Shown here piece after piece: positions 1-10,887 of a DNA stretch of 39,490 nucleotides. A model generated the notes under the pieces. It worked only from the letters and a program-made list of their open reading frames with translations. It was not told where the DNA came from and did no database searches. Numbering within the stretch: the stretch's first letter is position 1; the number at the start of each line of letters is the position of its first letter. Source of the DNA: Rhodocyclaceae bacterium (GTDB lineage: Bacteria; Pseudomonadota; Gammaproteobacteria; Burkholderiales; Rhodocyclaceae); contig RXJP01000019.1 of NCBI GenBank assembly GCA_003963315.1, forward strand, positions 16,179 through 55,668. Reading direction: 5' to 3'. The translations under genes and the position numbers were made by a program.

Positions 1-769
1 GGAAATCCAGGTCGCCGGCCACGCCCACTTCACGCCGCAGGGCCACCAGCTTGCGGGTTTCACCCCGGGTACGCACGGTTTCCCGGGCCAGGGCGGCCCG
101 TTCTTCCATTTCCTGCACCGTCAGATAGGCGTTGGCCACATCGGCGATGAGGCCCATGCGCACGGTACGCCGGGCTTCGTCGCTGGCGAGGAAGTTTGCC
201 TTTGCCGCTTCGCTGAGATTGGCGACACGTCCCCAGAAATCCAGCTCGAAGGAAAGCAGGTTGAGGTTGCCGTCGTAGCGGTTGATCTGCACATCCCGGG
301 CCGTGCCGGCCACGGCGGCAGGGGTGCGCGATCCGCTGCGGGAAACGGACAGATCCGCGCCGGGGAAGCGATCGGCCCGTTGCACGCCGTACAGGGCGCG
401 GGCTTCTTCCACCCGGGCCACAGCGATGCGCAGGTCGCGGTTGTTGGCCAGGGCGAGGTCGATCACCGCTTGCAGACGGGGATCGGGGAACAGGGCCTTC
501 CAATCCAGGCCGTCCGCCTTGCGCTCACCCGTGGCCTGCATGCCGGCGGGCCACTGGTTTTCCACCGCGAGGCTGGGACGGGTGTAGTCGGGGGCGAGGC
601 TGCAGGCGGAAAGGAAGAGTGTGGCAATGCACACCGCAACCCCCCCGACCCCCCTTATCAGGGGGGAGTGCAAAACCGCTGTTCTTAGCCCCTCCCTGAT
701 AAGCCTGTCCTGAGCTTGGTCGAAGGAGGGGGCCGGGGGGGTTGCGATTTTCTTGTTCTGCTTACTCAT
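1..769 (-). CDS. RND efflux outer-membrane lipoprotein (NodT/OprM family), 3' end outside window
   Basis: This is the outer-membrane channel component of the tripartite efflux pump encoded just upstream. Reading the minus strand from ATG at 769 gives about 256 codons before the window ends. The product has a hydrophobic stretch followed by a lipobox (L53-S-A-C56), then the mature start SLAPDYTRPS typical of OprM/NodT channels, and further typical segments (LDWKALFPDP, LSFELDFWGRVANLSEAAKA). A GAGGAG ribosome site lies 7 nt before the ATG, inside the end of the pump gene, which it overlaps by 8 bp. The odd point is the long 52-residue leader before the lipid-modified Cys: most of it is encoded by a 112-bp inverted-terminus repeat inserted in frame. 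Family assignment is firm; substrate is unknown. Confidence 0.88.
   Translation of the reverse strand, partial: MSKQNKKIATPPAPSFDQAQDRLIREGLRTAVLHSPLIRGVGGVAVCIATLFLSACSLAPDYTRPSLAVENQWPAGMQATGERKADGLDWKALFPDPRLQAVIDLALANNRDLRIAVARVEEARALYGVQRADRFPGADLSVSRSGSRTPAAVAGTARDVQINRYDGNLNLLSFELDFWGRVANLSEAAKANFLASDEARRTVRMGLIADVANAYLTVQEMEERAALARETVRTRGETRKLVALRREVGVAGDLDF
635..746. repeat. 112-bp MITE/REP-like element with terminal inverted repeats
   Basis: The ends are near-perfect 19-bp inverted repeats, CGCAACCCCCCCGRCCCCC, with one mismatch (635-653 against the complement of 728-746). Inside is a second inverted pair around CTTATCAGGG/CCCTGATAAG, and a stretch CCTGTCCTGAGC followed by TTGGTCGAAGG that resembles a repeat I recall as dispersed between genes in many proteobacteria. 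Here it lies within a coding sequence and stays open in the frame of the efflux lipoprotein. It encodes no protein of its own and is too short for an insertion sequence, so a non-autonomous element is the likely reading. Confidence 0.65.
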
Positions 770-3700
770 GGGAATTCTCCTCTACGGCATCGGTGTGGTG
801 GCGCGGATGGCCGGGGAAGAAACGACGCACCACAACAAAGAATACCGGCACCAGGAATACCGCAAGTACCGTGGCGCCGACCATGCCGCCAATGACGCCG
901 GTACCGATGGCGTGGCGGCTCTGGGCGCCGGCGCCGCTGGAAATGGCCAGGGGCAACACGCCGAGGATGAAGGCCAGGGAGGTCATCAGGATCGGCCGGA
1001 AACGCAGGCGACAAGCTTCCAGGGTGGCGTCGAAGACGCTCATGCCGCGTTCATTGAGTTCCCGGGCGAACTCGATAATCAGGATGGCGTTCTTCGACGA
1101 CAAACCGATGATCGCGATCAAACCCACCTTGAAATACACGTCGTTGGGCAGACCCCGCAGCAACACGGCGAGCAGCGCACCGAAGATACCCAGGGGCACC
1201 ACCAGGAGCACGGCGAAGGGAATGGACCAGCTTTCGTACAGGGCGGCCAGGGCCAGGAAAACCACGATCAAGGACAGGGCGAACAATCCCGGCGCCTGGT
1301 TACCCGACACCTTTTCCTCCAGGGAAGTGCTCGACCATTCAAAGCCGAAACCCGGCGGCAGTTTGGCCGCCATCTCCTCCATGGCGTCCATGGCGTCGCC
1401 CGTGCTGCGGCCGGGGGCCGGACTGCCGGAGAGCTTTACCGAGGGCAGGCCGTTGTAGCGGTCCACCTTGGGCGGGCCGACGATCCAGGTCGGTTTTGCG
1501 ATTTCGCCCAATTCCACCATCTCGCCCCGGGTGTTGCGCACCGATAGATGGAGGATGTCCTCAGGGGTACGACGCAGATCGGTATCGGCCTGCATCTGCA
1601 CCCGCAGGATGCGGCCTTCGCGGACGAAGTCGTTGATATAGGCAACGCCCAAAGTGGATTGCAAGGTGTCGTTGAGGCTGGACAGATCCACCGACAGCGC
1701 GCGGGCCTTGGCCCGATCAATGTCCAACAGGATTTGCGGCGCCGGCTCCTGGCCTTCAGGACGAACCCCCATCAAAGCCTTGTTCTGGGCAGCCATGCCC
1801 AGCATCATGTTGCGCGCCTCGGTAAGCTTGTCACGACCGAGACCGGCACGATCCTGAAGGCGGAAGTCGAAACCGCCGATAGCGCCCAGTTCTGGGATGG
1901 GCGGCACGTTCACGCCGAGCGCGAAGGCCTGCTTGAGGGAGAACAGGAACATGTTGCCGCGCTGGATGACACCCTGTACCCAATTCTCCTTGGCCTTGCG
2001 CTCGTCCCAATCCTTAAGCCGAACGAAGGCCAGGGCGGCATTCTGGCCGCGACCAAAGAAGGAGAAGCCCAACACACCGATCACGTGATCCACTTCCGGC
2101 TGCTTGAGGAAGTACTGTTCCACCTGGCTCAACACATCGGCGGTACGTTCCCGCGTGGCACCCGGGGGTAGCTGGACCATGGTGATGAAGTAACCCTGGT
2201 CTTCGTCCGGCAAGAAACTGCCGGGAAGTTTGGTGAACAGCCAGCCGGTGGTGGCGATGATGACCGCGTAGAGCAACAGCCAGCGGCCAGGGCGACCGAT
2301 GATGCGCGCCACACTGTTACGGTAGCGGTCGCTGGTGCGGGTGAACCAGCGGTTGAACACACCCAGCACGCCGGTTTCCGGCAAAACGTGGCCCTTCGCC
2401 GCGGGTTTCAGTACCGTGGCGCACATGGCCGGCGTCAGGGTCAGCGCCATCAAGGCGGAGAAGAACATGGTCAACACCAAGGTCACCGCGAACTGGCGAT
2501 AAATGGCGCCCACCGAGCCGCCGAAGAAAGCCATCGGTACGAACACCGCGCAGAGCACCAGGGTGATACCGATGATGGCGCCGATGATCTGACCCATGGC
2601 CTTGCGCGTGGCATCCCGCGGCGAGAGCCCTTCCTCGCTCATGATCCGCTCGACGTTCTCCACCACCACAATGGCGTCGTCCACCACGATGCCGATGGCC
2701 AGCACCATGGCGAACAGGGTCAACACGTTCACCGAGTATCCCAACAGATACAGGCCGGTCAGGGCGCCGATCAGCGCCACCGGCACCACCACGGCGGGAA
2801 TCAGCGTGGCGCGCAGGTTGCCGAGGAACAGCCACATCACCAGGAACACCAGCACCATGGCTTCGAACAGGGTGTGCACCACCTCGGTGATGGAAATGTC
2901 CACAAACTGCGAGGTATCGTAAGGCACGCTCCAGGAAATGCCTTTCGGGAAGTAGCGCTCCAGCTCACCCATGCGCGCCTTCACCGCTTTGGCCACTTCC
3001 AGGGCATTGCCGTCCGGCGCCACGCGTACGCCGATCGCGGCTGCCGGCTTGCCATCGATGCGGGCGAAGATGTTGTAGTCCTGGGCGCCCAATTCAACAC
3101 GGGCGATGTCCTTGACCTTGACTGCGGAACCGTCGGGCTGGGTCTTGACCAGGATCTCGCCGAATTCCTCGGGCGTGGTTAAACGACTGCGGGCGACGAT
3201 GACTGCGTTCAATTCCTGGCCCGGCGCAGCCGGGTTCTGGCCCAGTTCGCCAGTAGCGAGCTGGATGTTCTGGGCACGCACTGCAGTGGCTATATCGCTC
3301 GGCGAGATGTTGTAGCTACGCAGCTTGGCCGGATTCAGCCAGATGCGCATGGAATACTCGGTGCCGAACAAGGTGGCTTCGCCGACCCCCTTGACCCGGC
3401 GCACTTGGTCGAGCACGCTGGCAGCGGCGAAACTACCCAGGGCCACGGCATCTTTGCTGTTATCCGGCGAATTGAGGACGACGAACATCAGGTAGTTGCG
3501 CTGGGGCTTGGTGACGGGAACGCCGAGGCGGCGTACATCGTCGGGCAGCCGGGCTTCGACCCGCTTGTAGCGGTTCTGGGCTTCCACCGAGGCGACATCG
3601 ACATTGGTGCCGGCGTCGAAGGTGAGGGTCAGGGTGCCGGTACCCAGTTCCGAGGAAGACTCCATATAGAGCAGGTGCTCGATGCCATTCATCTCCTGCT

Positions 3701-3899
3701 CGATCAAGGCCGTAACGGTCTGCTCGATCACTTCGGCAGAGGCGCCGGGGTAGGTGATGTTGAAGGCGATGGAGGGCTGCGCCACGCTGGGGTATTGCGA
3801 GATGGGCAGCTTCTTGAGGGCAAGGGAGCCCGCAAGCAAGATGACCAAGGCGATCACCCAGGCGAACACCGGGCGATCAATGAAGAATTTCGCGAGCAT
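762..3899 (-). CDS. RND multidrug efflux permease (HAE1/AcrB family)
   Basis: This inner-membrane proton-drug antiporter forms the trimeric pump of a tripartite efflux system. The 1045-residue length is standard for AcrB/MexB-type HAE1 permeases. The N-terminus MLAKFFIDRPVFAWVIAL is a typical first transmembrane helix, and the TM4 proton-relay pair falls exactly at D407-D408 in VVDDAIVVVENVER. Two halves, each with a large periplasmic loop, are visible. It starts 3 nt after the adaptor gene and overlaps the outer-membrane gene by 8 bp, so the three are translationally coupled. The local TetR gene probably controls it. The substrate range (drugs, solvents, dyes) cannot be read from the sequence, so no gene symbol is given. 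Confidence 0.95.
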   Translation of the reverse strand: MLAKFFIDRPVFAWVIALVILLAGSLALKKLPISQYPSVAQPSIAFNITYPGASAEVIEQTVTALIEQEMNGIEHLLYMESSSELGTGTLTLTFDAGTNVDVASVEAQNRYKRVEARLPDDVRRLGVPVTKPQRNYLMFVVLNSPDNSKDAVALGSFAAASVLDQVRRVKGVGEATLFGTEYSMRIWLNPAKLRSYNISPSDIATAVRAQNIQLATGELGQNPAAPGQELNAVIVARSRLTTPEEFGEILVKTQPDGSAVKVKDIARVELGAQDYNIFARIDGKPAAAIGVRVAPDGNALEVAKAVKARMGELERYFPKGISWSVPYDTSQFVDISITEVVHTLFEAMVLVFLVMWLFLGNLRATLIPAVVVPVALIGALTGLYLLGYSVNVLTLFAMVLAIGIVVDDAIVVVENVERIMSEEGLSPRDATRKAMGQIIGAIIGITLVLCAVFVPMAFFGGSVGAIYRQFAVTLVLTMFFSALMALTLTPAMCATVLKPAAKGHVLPETGVLGVFNRWFTRTSDRYRNSVARIIGRPGRWLLLYAVIIATTGWLFTKLPGSFLPDEDQGYFITMVQLPPGATRERTADVLSQVEQYFLKQPEVDHVIGVLGFSFFGRGQNAALAFVRLKDWDERKAKENWVQGVIQRGNMFLFSLKQAFALGVNVPPIPELGAIGGFDFRLQDRAGLGRDKLTEARNMMLGMAAQNKALMGVRPEGQEPAPQILLDIDRAKARALSVDLSSLNDTLQSTLGVAYINDFVREGRILRVQMQADTDLRRTPEDILHLSVRNTRGEMVELGEIAKPTWIVGPPKVDRYNGLPSVKLSGSPAPGRSTGDAMDAMEEMAAKLPPGFGFEWSSTSLEEKVSGNQAPGLFALSLIVVFLALAALYESWSIPFAVLLVVPLGIFGALLAVLLRGLPNDVYFKVGLIAIIGLSSKNAILIIEFARELNERGMSVFDATLEACRLRFRPILMTSLAFILGVLPLAISSGAGAQSRHAIGTGVIGGMVGATVLAVFLVPVFFVVVRRFFPGHPRHHTDAVEENSHE

Positions 3900-3902
3900 C
3901 GT

Positions 3903-5114
3903 TCAGCTCCCTTGTTTGCCGGACTGGGGAGCCGCGGTTTGCGCGGCTGTGCCTGGGGCGTTCGTTGCGGTGGGTGCGACCGGGGCCGTCGCCGCGGGTG
4001 CGGCCGAAGCTGCGCCGGGATTCCACTGCACGGGTTTCACAGGAGCGCCCGGTTTGATTTTTTGCAGGCCGTTGACGATGACTTGTTCGCCGCCTTTGAG
4101 ACCATCGGTGACGATCCAGTCGCTGCCCGCCATGCCGCCCACCTTGATAGGCCTTGGCGCCACCTTGCCTTCGGCGTCCACCACCATCACGCTCTGCCCT
4201 TGCGGGCTGGACTGCACGGCGCGCTGCGGTACCTTGATGGCATTTTCCATACTGGCCTGGGGGAAACGAATGCGGGCGAACATACCCGGCAGCAGCTCTT
4301 GCTTGGGATTGGGGAATTGGGCGCGCAGGGTGATGGAACCGGTGTTGGGATCCACCGCCAGATCGGAGAACAACAGCTTGCCCGGCAGGGCGTAGGGGGT
4401 GCCATCTTCCAGCACCAGCTCCACCTTGATTTCCTTGTTCTGTTGCAGCTTGCCCGATTGGATGGCGCGCTTGAGGCGCAGCACATCGGTGACAGACTGG
4501 GTGAAGTTGGCGTAGATGGGATCGAGCTGTTCGATCAATGCAAGCTGGGTGGCGTCTCCCTTGCCCACCAGGGCGCCTTCGGTCACCAGGGCACGACCGA
4601 TGCGGCCGCTGATGGGTGCCGGCACCGAGGCGTTCTCTAAATCCAGTTCGGCTTTGGCCTGAGCGGCCTCGGCTTGTTTGAGCTTGGCATTGGCTTGGTC
4701 GTATTCCTGCTGGCTCACGGCTTTCAGCTCAAGCAGGGGCTTGTAGCGATCCACCGTCAGTTTGGCCACGGCCACGTCGGCTCGGGCCGACTCCACTGCG
4801 GTCTTGTAGATGCGGGCATCAATGCTGAAGAGGGGTGTCCCGGCCTTGATATCGGTGCCTTCTGCGAACAGGCGTTTCTCCACGACGCCTTCCACCCGAG
4901 CGCGCACCTGGGCGCTGCGTATGGCCTGGAGGCGGCCCGGCAGATCTTGGGTCAATGTGGCATTGCCCGGGGCAACGGTGACCACATCCACTTCCGCCGG
5001 TGGCATAGCGCCGCCGGGGCCGCCGGCTCCGGCTTGTCCGCCCTGGCCGCCGGGGCCGCAGGCATTGAGTAGGGCGAGCGTCGATACTGCCAATGCGTAG
5101 GGAACAACTTTCAT
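3903..5114 (-). CDS. RND periplasmic adaptor (membrane fusion) lipoprotein
   Basis: AcrA/MexA-type adaptor that bridges the inner-membrane pump and the outer-membrane channel. The start at 5114 is chosen over an in-frame start 36 nt upstream because GGAGA sits 6 nt before it and it gives a proper lipoprotein signal, MKVVPYALAVSTLALLNAC, with lipobox L-N-A-C. The mature protein has a Gly-rich linker, the lipoyl half (LPGRLQAIRSAQVRARVEG), an alpha-helical hairpin (VSQQEYDQANAKLKQAEAA), the second lipoyl half (NASVPAPISGRIGRA) and beta-barrel segments. The C-terminus is Ala/Pro/Thr-rich, probably disordered. It lies 42 nt after the TetR gene and 3 nt before the permease. Confidence 0.93.
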   Translation of the reverse strand: MKVVPYALAVSTLALLNACGPGGQGGQAGAGGPGGAMPPAEVDVVTVAPGNATLTQDLPGRLQAIRSAQVRARVEGVVEKRLFAEGTDIKAGTPLFSIDARIYKTAVESARADVAVAKLTVDRYKPLLELKAVSQQEYDQANAKLKQAEAAQAKAELDLENASVPAPISGRIGRALVTEGALVGKGDATQLALIEQLDPIYANFTQSVTDVLRLKRAIQSGKLQQNKEIKVELVLEDGTPYALPGKLLFSDLAVDPNTGSITLRAQFPNPKQELLPGMFARIRFPQASMENAIKVPQRAVQSSPQGQSVMVVDAEGKVAPRPIKVGGMAGSDWIVTDGLKGGEQVIVNGLQKIKPGAPVKPVQWNPGAASAAPAATAPVAPTATNAPGTAAQTAAPQSGKQGS

Positions 5115-5156
5115 GGTGATCTCCGTGGGAAATACTTCAATTCGCTTCAACTTGTT

Positions 5157-5765
5157 TTAATCCGGTTTGAAGGCACGCAAAAAACACGCGACGATTTTCT
5201 TTACGCGTTTCTGCTCTTCCCCCGCTTCCAGTTGGGGAGAGCCCGCCAATCTTCGCGCTCGATCTATGTGAATCAGCATTGAAATGAACATTTCCGCGCC
5301 GAACACCGGGTCGTCGCGGCGCAGTTCGCCACTTTTCATGGCGACAGACAGGTATTCGGACACCAATTCCGACAACCGCGTCTGCACTCGGCCATGGATG
5401 GCGGACGCCATTTCCGGCACCCTTGCACCCTCCACCAGGAAGGAACGATAGATGGCGATGCCCTTGTCGCTCAGCGTCTTGCTGCGCAGATCCATGCCAA
5501 ATTTATAGAGCGTCTGGGACAGACCGTCCCGACCCATGCACAGTTCCTGGGCGACGGAATCGGCCATCAGTTGGCCCACCTCGCGGAACAGTTCTTCCTT
5601 GTTGGCGAAATTGTTGTAGAGGGTTTGTCGGGCGACGCCGGCCCGGGAGGCGATGCGGTCTACGCTGGCGCGATAGCCTTCTTCGCCGAACACCGCGCAT
5701 GCCGCCTGCACCAGGCGGGTACGGCAATCGGCAGCGGGATCCGGTTCTTCGAAGGGGCAGGTCAT
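5157..5765 (-). CDS. TetR-family regulator of the efflux operon
   Basis: A 202-residue TetR/AcrR-type repressor. The N-terminal helix-turn-helix is clear at residues about 15-60 (VFGEEGYRASVDRIASRAGVARQTLYNNFANKEELF); the C-terminal half is the variable ligand-binding domain. Unlike the common divergent arrangement, it is the first gene of the same operon as the adaptor, pump and channel, so one promoter would express repressor and pump together. A perfect 16-bp palindrome overlapping the -10 hexamer just upstream supports autorepression of the whole operon. The inducer is unknown. Confidence 0.92.
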   Translation of the reverse strand: MTCPFEEPDPAADCRTRLVQAACAVFGEEGYRASVDRIASRAGVARQTLYNNFANKEELFREVGQLMADSVAQELCMGRDGLSQTLYKFGMDLRSKTLSDKGIAIYRSFLVEGARVPEMASAIHGRVQTRLSELVSEYLSVAMKSGELRRDDPVFGAEMFISMLIHIDRARRLAGSPQLEAGEEQKRVKKIVACFLRAFKPD

Positions 5766-5787
5766 GCAATCAAGACGCGATCAGAAA

Positions 5788-5803
5788 TAGACTGGGCAGT
5801 CTA
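5788..5803. promoter_or_regulatory. Probable TetR operator
   Basis: TAGACTGGGCAGTCTA is a perfect inverted repeat (7-bp arms, 2-bp centre) that begins 22 bp upstream of the TetR start codon. It covers the proposed -10 element, the expected place for a repressor to block transcription. Binding by the adjacent regulator is inferred. Confidence 0.7.
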
Positions 5804-5826
5804 GTCTAACGATGGTATCGACTCAA
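5798..5826 (-). promoter_or_regulatory. Promoter of the TetR-efflux operon
   Basis: On the minus strand, TTGAGT (5826-5821) is followed after exactly 17 bp by TAGACT (5803-5798), a reasonable sigma-70 pair. The -10 lies within the palindrome at 5788-5803. Transcription would start about 25 bp before the TetR ATG. Confidence 0.6.
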
Positions 5827-5866
5827 CCCCTTCATGCAAAGGGAATTACTACTAAAAGTTGCAAAC

Positions 5867-5893
5867 AAAAAGGGCAGCCGAAGCTGCCCTTTT
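5867..5893. terminator. Rho-independent terminator of the atp operon (bidirectional form)
   Basis: Read on the minus strand downstream of atpC: stem GGGCAGC, loop TTCG, stem GCTGCCC, then TTTTTG. The very stable UUCG loop and T-tract make a strong terminator. A run of A/T on both sides means it could also act for + strand transcription, though no gene there needs it. Confidence 0.9.
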
Positions 5894-5912
5894 CCTTACC
5901 ACGGTATAGCGC

Positions 5913-6338
5913 TTAGTGACCGGCTTTGCGCAGGCGCTGGATGGCTGCCAGTTGGGCCACGGCTTCGGCCAGTTCGGCCTGGGCGCGGGCGTAATCCATT
6001 TCGGAGCCCCGGTTCGCCATGGCTTCTTCGGCCTTCTGCTTGGCTTCGGCGGCCTTGGCCTGGTCCAGATCCTTGCCGCGAATGGCGGTATCGGCCAGTA
6101 CAGTCACTGTGCCCGGCTGTACTTCAAGCAGGCCGCCGGCGACGAAGATCAACTCTTCGGCTTCCTGTTGCGGCAGCTTGAGGCGTACGGCACCGGGCCG
6201 AATGCGGGTCATCAGCGGCATATGGCCGGGCAGGATGCCCAGCTCGCCCGTCTCTCCTGGCAGAGCGACAAACTCCACCAGACCGGAGAAGATGGACTCT
6301 TCCGCACTGACGACATCAACATGAATGGTCATAGCCAT
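5913..6338 (-). CDS. atpC: ATP synthase F1 subunit epsilon
   Basis: The epsilon subunit of the central stalk couples rotation and inhibits ATP hydrolysis. The 141 residues begin [23 protein letters not shown], close to the E. coli start, followed by the beta-sandwich ([21 protein letters not shown]) and a C-terminal two-helix region ([18 protein letters not shown]). It is the last gene of the atp operon and is followed by a strong terminator. It is separated from atpD by 89 bp containing a large purine/pyrimidine inverted repeat, unusual for an operon otherwise spaced much more tightly. Confidence 0.97.
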   Translation of the reverse strand: MAMTIHVDVVSAEESIFSGLVEFVALPGETGELGILPGHMPLMTRIRPGAVRLKLPQQEAEELIFVAGGLLEVQPGTVTVLADTAIRGKDLDQAKAAEAKQKAEEAMANRGSEMDYARAQAELAEAVAQLAAIQRLRKAGH

Positions 6339-6354
6339 GATTAACCCCTGAGAA

Positions 6355-6421
6355 GGGGGAGGGGGGAAGGGGGAAGGGTTGCGAAGGTTTTACCCTTCTC
6401 CCTTCTCCCTTCTCCCTTCCC
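6355..6421. repeat. G-rich/C-rich inverted repeat between atpD and atpC
   Basis: The plus strand has runs of 5, 6, 5 and 3 G separated by A or AA (6355-6378). The minus (mRNA) strand has five GGG runs from 6421 to 6393, built on a 7-bp tandem unit CCCTTCT (three copies, 6393-6413, plus strand). The two arms can pair as a hairpin of about 18 bp with two mismatches around a 12-nt loop. Both strands also fit a G-quadruplex pattern. Its role (stability, differential expression of atpC) is unproven. Confidence 0.75.
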
Positions 6422-6427
6422 TTTTTA

Positions 6428-7861
<1,434 letters not shown>

Positions 7862-7875
7862 CTATCAGCCCGCCA

Positions 7876-8763
7876 TCAGCCTGCAATGGCCGCTGCGCCA
7901 CCGACGATTTCCGAGATTTCCTTGGTAATCGCCGCTTGGCGCGCCTTGTTGTAAACCAGTTGCAGTTCCTTGATGACGTTGCCGGCGTTGTCGGTTGCAG
8001 CCTTCATGGCCACCATCCGCGCGCTTTGCTCGGAGGCCATGTTCTCGGCCACAGCCTGATAGATCAGGGCTTCCACGTAACGCACCAGCAATTCGTCGAT
8101 CACCACCTGGGCATCGGGCTCGTACAGGTAATCCCAAGAACCGCTCGGGGTACCCAGACGTTCGCCGGTCAGGGGCAGCAACTGCTCCACCACGGGCTCC
8201 TGCTTCATGGTGTTGATGAAGCGGGTATAGGCGACATGCACGGCATCCAGCTCACCGGCCTGGAAGGCGTCGATCATGACCTTGATGGGTCCGATCAGTT
8301 TTTCCAGGTGGGGGGTATCCCCCAGTTGCGTGGCATGGGAAACAATCTTGGTACCCATGCGCTGCATGAAACCAAAACCCTTGTTGCCGATACAAGTGGT
8401 ACGGATTTCCGTGGCACCGGCCTGCTCCCACTGGCGCATGTTGTTCACCACCAGGCGCAGGATGTTGGTGTTGAGACCGCCGCACAAACCTTTGTCGGTT
8501 GTCACCAGGATCACCCCGACGCGTTTTGCTGCGCCGGCTTCGGTGCCGCCCTTGCCCAGGAAGGGGTGGCGGTAGTCGGTGATGTTGGCCTGGGAAAGAT
8601 TGGCCGCCAGTTGGCGGATCTTTTCACTGAAGGGTCTGGCGGACCGCATCCGTTCCTGCGCCTTGCGCATTTTGGAGGCGGCCACCATTTCCATGGCCTT
8701 GGTGATCTTGCGGGTGTTCTGGACGCTCTTGATCTTGGTGCGGATTTCTTTTCCGACGGCCAT
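7876..8763 (-). CDS. atpG: ATP synthase F1 subunit gamma
   Basis: The rotor shaft of F1. The 295-residue protein starts [32 protein letters not shown], the conserved N-terminal helix that packs in the alpha/beta hexamer, and ends with the conserved C-terminal helix ([39 protein letters not shown]). It lies between atpA and atpD as in all proteobacterial atp operons. Confidence 0.98.
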   Translation of the reverse strand: MAVGKEIRTKIKSVQNTRKITKAMEMVAASKMRKAQERMRSARPFSEKIRQLAANLSQANITDYRHPFLGKGGTEAGAAKRVGVILVTTDKGLCGGLNTNILRLVVNNMRQWEQAGATEIRTTCIGNKGFGFMQRMGTKIVSHATQLGDTPHLEKLIGPIKVMIDAFQAGELDAVHVAYTRFINTMKQEPVVEQLLPLTGERLGTPSGSWDYLYEPDAQVVIDELLVRYVEALIYQAVAENMASEQSARMVAMKAATDNAGNVIKELQLVYNKARQAAITKEISEIVGGAAAIAG

Positions 8764-8795
8764 GATCGCTCTCCTTAATTCAGGTTAATTAAGGA

Positions 8796-10337
8796 TCAGG
8801 CCCAGGACTTCTTGAACTCGGTCAAAGCGGCCTTGAGGGCGGCTTCGTTATCCTTGTTCAGATCCTTGGTGGTCTCGATCGCGTTCAGCAGGTCGGCGTG
8901 CTTCTGCTTCATGTATTGATGCAGAGCGCTTTCGAAAGCCAGGATCTTGGGCACATCCACGTCGTCCATGAAACCTTCGTTGGAAGCGTAGAGGGAAACC
9001 GCCATATCGGCCACGGACAGGGGTGCGTACTGGAGCTGTTTCATCAGCTCGGTGACGCGACGGCCCCGTTCCAACTGCTTGCGGGTGGCTTCGTCCAGGT
9101 CGGAAGCGAACTGCGCGAAGGCAGCCAGTTCACGGTACTGGGCCAGGGCCAGACGCACACCGCCGCCGAGCTTCTTGATGACCTTGGTCTGGGCGGCGCC
9201 GCCGACGCGGGACACCGAAATACCGGCGTTCATGGCGGGACGGATACCGGCGTTGAACAGGTCGCTTTCCAGGAAGATCTGGCCGTCGGTAATGGAGATC
9301 ACGTTGGTCGGCACGAAGGCGGACACGTCACCGGCCTGGGTTTCGATCACGGGCAGGGCGGTGAGGGAACCGGTCTTGCCCTTGACTTCGCCGTTGGTGC
9401 ACTTTTCCACCCACTCGGCGGAAACGCGGGCAGCGCGCTCCAGCAGACGGGAGTGGATGTAGAACACGTCACCGGGATAGGCTTCACGGCCGGGAGGACG
9501 GCGCAGCAGCAGGGAGATCTGGCGATAAGCCCAGGCCTGCTTGGTCAGATCGTCATAAACGATCAGCGCGTCCTGGCCGCGGTCGCGGAAGTACTCGCCC
9601 ATGGTGCAACCGGCGTAGGGCGCGATGAACTGCATCGCGGCGGAGTCGGAAGCGGTAGCGGCAACCACGATGGTGTATTCCAGGGCGCCGTGTTCTTCGA
9701 GCTTGCGCACGACGTTGGCGACGGTGGAAGCCTTCTGGCCGATGGCGACGTAGATACAGAAAACGCCCTGGCCCTTCTGGTTGATGATGGTGTCCACAGC
9801 CACGGCGGTCTTGCCGGTCTGACGGTCGCCAATGATCAGCTCGCGCTGGCCGCGGCCGACGGGCACCATGGAGTCGATGGCCTTGAGGCCGGACTGCACG
9901 GGCTGGTCAACGGACTTACGCCAGATCACGCCGGGCGCAACCTTCTCGACCTTGTCGGTGAGCTTGTTGTTCAGGGGGCCTTTGCCGTCGATGGGTTCAC
10001 CCAGGGCATTGACCACGCGGCCCAGCAGCTCGGGACCGACGGGAACTTCCAGAATGCGGCCGGTACACTTGACGGTGTCGCCTTCGGAAATGTGTTCGTA
10101 CTCGCCGAGCACCACGGCACCCACGGAGTCGCGCTCAAGGTTCAGAGCCAGACCAAAGGTGTTGCCGGGGAACTCCAGCATTTCGCCCTGCATCACGTCG
10201 GCCAGGCCATGCACGCGGACGATACCGTCCGTCACGGACACCACGGTACCCTCGTTGCGGGTCGTGGCGGCCAGTTGCATGTTCTGGATCCGGCTCTTGA
10301 TCAGGTCGCTGATTTCAGACGGATTGAGGTTACTCAT
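8796..10337 (-). CDS. atpA: ATP synthase F1 subunit alpha
   Basis: Non-catalytic nucleotide-binding subunit of the F1 hexamer. The 513 residues include the P-loop GDRQTGKT at about 170-177, the alpha-family segments [17 protein letters not shown] and [23 protein letters not shown], and a start [17 protein letters not shown] close to other proteobacterial alphas. It lies 10 bp after atpH. Confidence 0.98.
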   Translation of the reverse strand: MSNLNPSEISDLIKSRIQNMQLAATTRNEGTVVSVTDGIVRVHGLADVMQGEMLEFPGNTFGLALNLERDSVGAVVLGEYEHISEGDTVKCTGRILEVPVGPELLGRVVNALGEPIDGKGPLNNKLTDKVEKVAPGVIWRKSVDQPVQSGLKAIDSMVPVGRGQRELIIGDRQTGKTAVAVDTIINQKGQGVFCIYVAIGQKASTVANVVRKLEEHGALEYTIVVAATASDSAAMQFIAPYAGCTMGEYFRDRGQDALIVYDDLTKQAWAYRQISLLLRRPPGREAYPGDVFYIHSRLLERAARVSAEWVEKCTNGEVKGKTGSLTALPVIETQAGDVSAFVPTNVISITDGQIFLESDLFNAGIRPAMNAGISVSRVGGAAQTKVIKKLGGGVRLALAQYRELAAFAQFASDLDEATRKQLERGRRVTELMKQLQYAPLSVADMAVSLYASNEGFMDDVDVPKILAFESALHQYMKQKHADLLNAIETTKDLNKDNEAALKAALTEFKKSWA

Positions 10338-10347
10338 GGAATTGCTC

Positions 10348-10881
10348 CTAATTCTTTAGCGCGGTGGCCATGGCAGCAAGCTTGCCGCGGACGGAGGCAT
10401 CGATCACTTCGTCGCCGATGGCGATGCGTACACCGCCGATCAGTTCAGGAACGACCTTGACGGTCGCATTGATCTTGCACTGGAACTTGCGTTCGAGATC
10501 GGCCACCAGATTCTTGGTGGCGGCGTCATCCATGGGGAAGGCGGATTCCACGTCGGCATCACGCGTTCCTTCATGGCTATTCTTCAACTCGTTGAAGAGC
10601 TGGGCGATCTCGGGCAGGACGTTGACGCGGTCGTTATCCACCAGGACGCGAACAAAATTCTGTTGTTCTGCGTTCAGGTCTTTACCCGCCACACCGACGA
10701 ACAACTGGGTCAGTTGCTCGGCTTGCAGCTTGGGATTGGCGACGCATTCCTGCATTTCGGCTGTTCCCGCCACGGCGGCCATGCTGCCCAAGGCGCTGGA
10801 CCAGCCAGCCAGGGAGGAACCCTTGGCCATCTGGAAAGCGGCCTCGGCATAGGGGCGCGCTAGGGTGACGTTCTCGGCCAT
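10348..10881 (-). CDS. atpH: ATP synthase subunit delta
   Basis: The delta subunit joins the peripheral stalk to the top of F1. The 177 residues show the usual N-terminal helical domain ([26 protein letters not shown]) and the C-terminal segment ending [36 protein letters not shown], diagnostic of OSCP/delta. It starts 6 bp after atpF ends. Confidence 0.97.
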   Translation of the reverse strand: MAENVTLARPYAEAAFQMAKGSSLAGWSSALGSMAAVAGTAEMQECVANPKLQAEQLTQLFVGVAGKDLNAEQQNFVRVLVDNDRVNVLPEIAQLFNELKNSHEGTRDADVESAFPMDDAATKNLVADLERKFQCKINATVKVVPELIGGVRIAIGDEVIDASVRGKLAAMATALKN

Positions 10882-10887
10882 GGCGAA

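Noticed and set aside
60-503. A 147-codon minus-strand frame rich in Arg/Pro/Gly
   Set aside because: It is a shifted reading of the efflux outer-membrane lipoprotein, whose correct frame is open from 769 to the window edge.
635-746. An insertion sequence in the efflux lipoprotein gene
   Set aside because: The element is only 112 bp, has no transposase and keeps the reading frame, so a non-autonomous repeat fits better.
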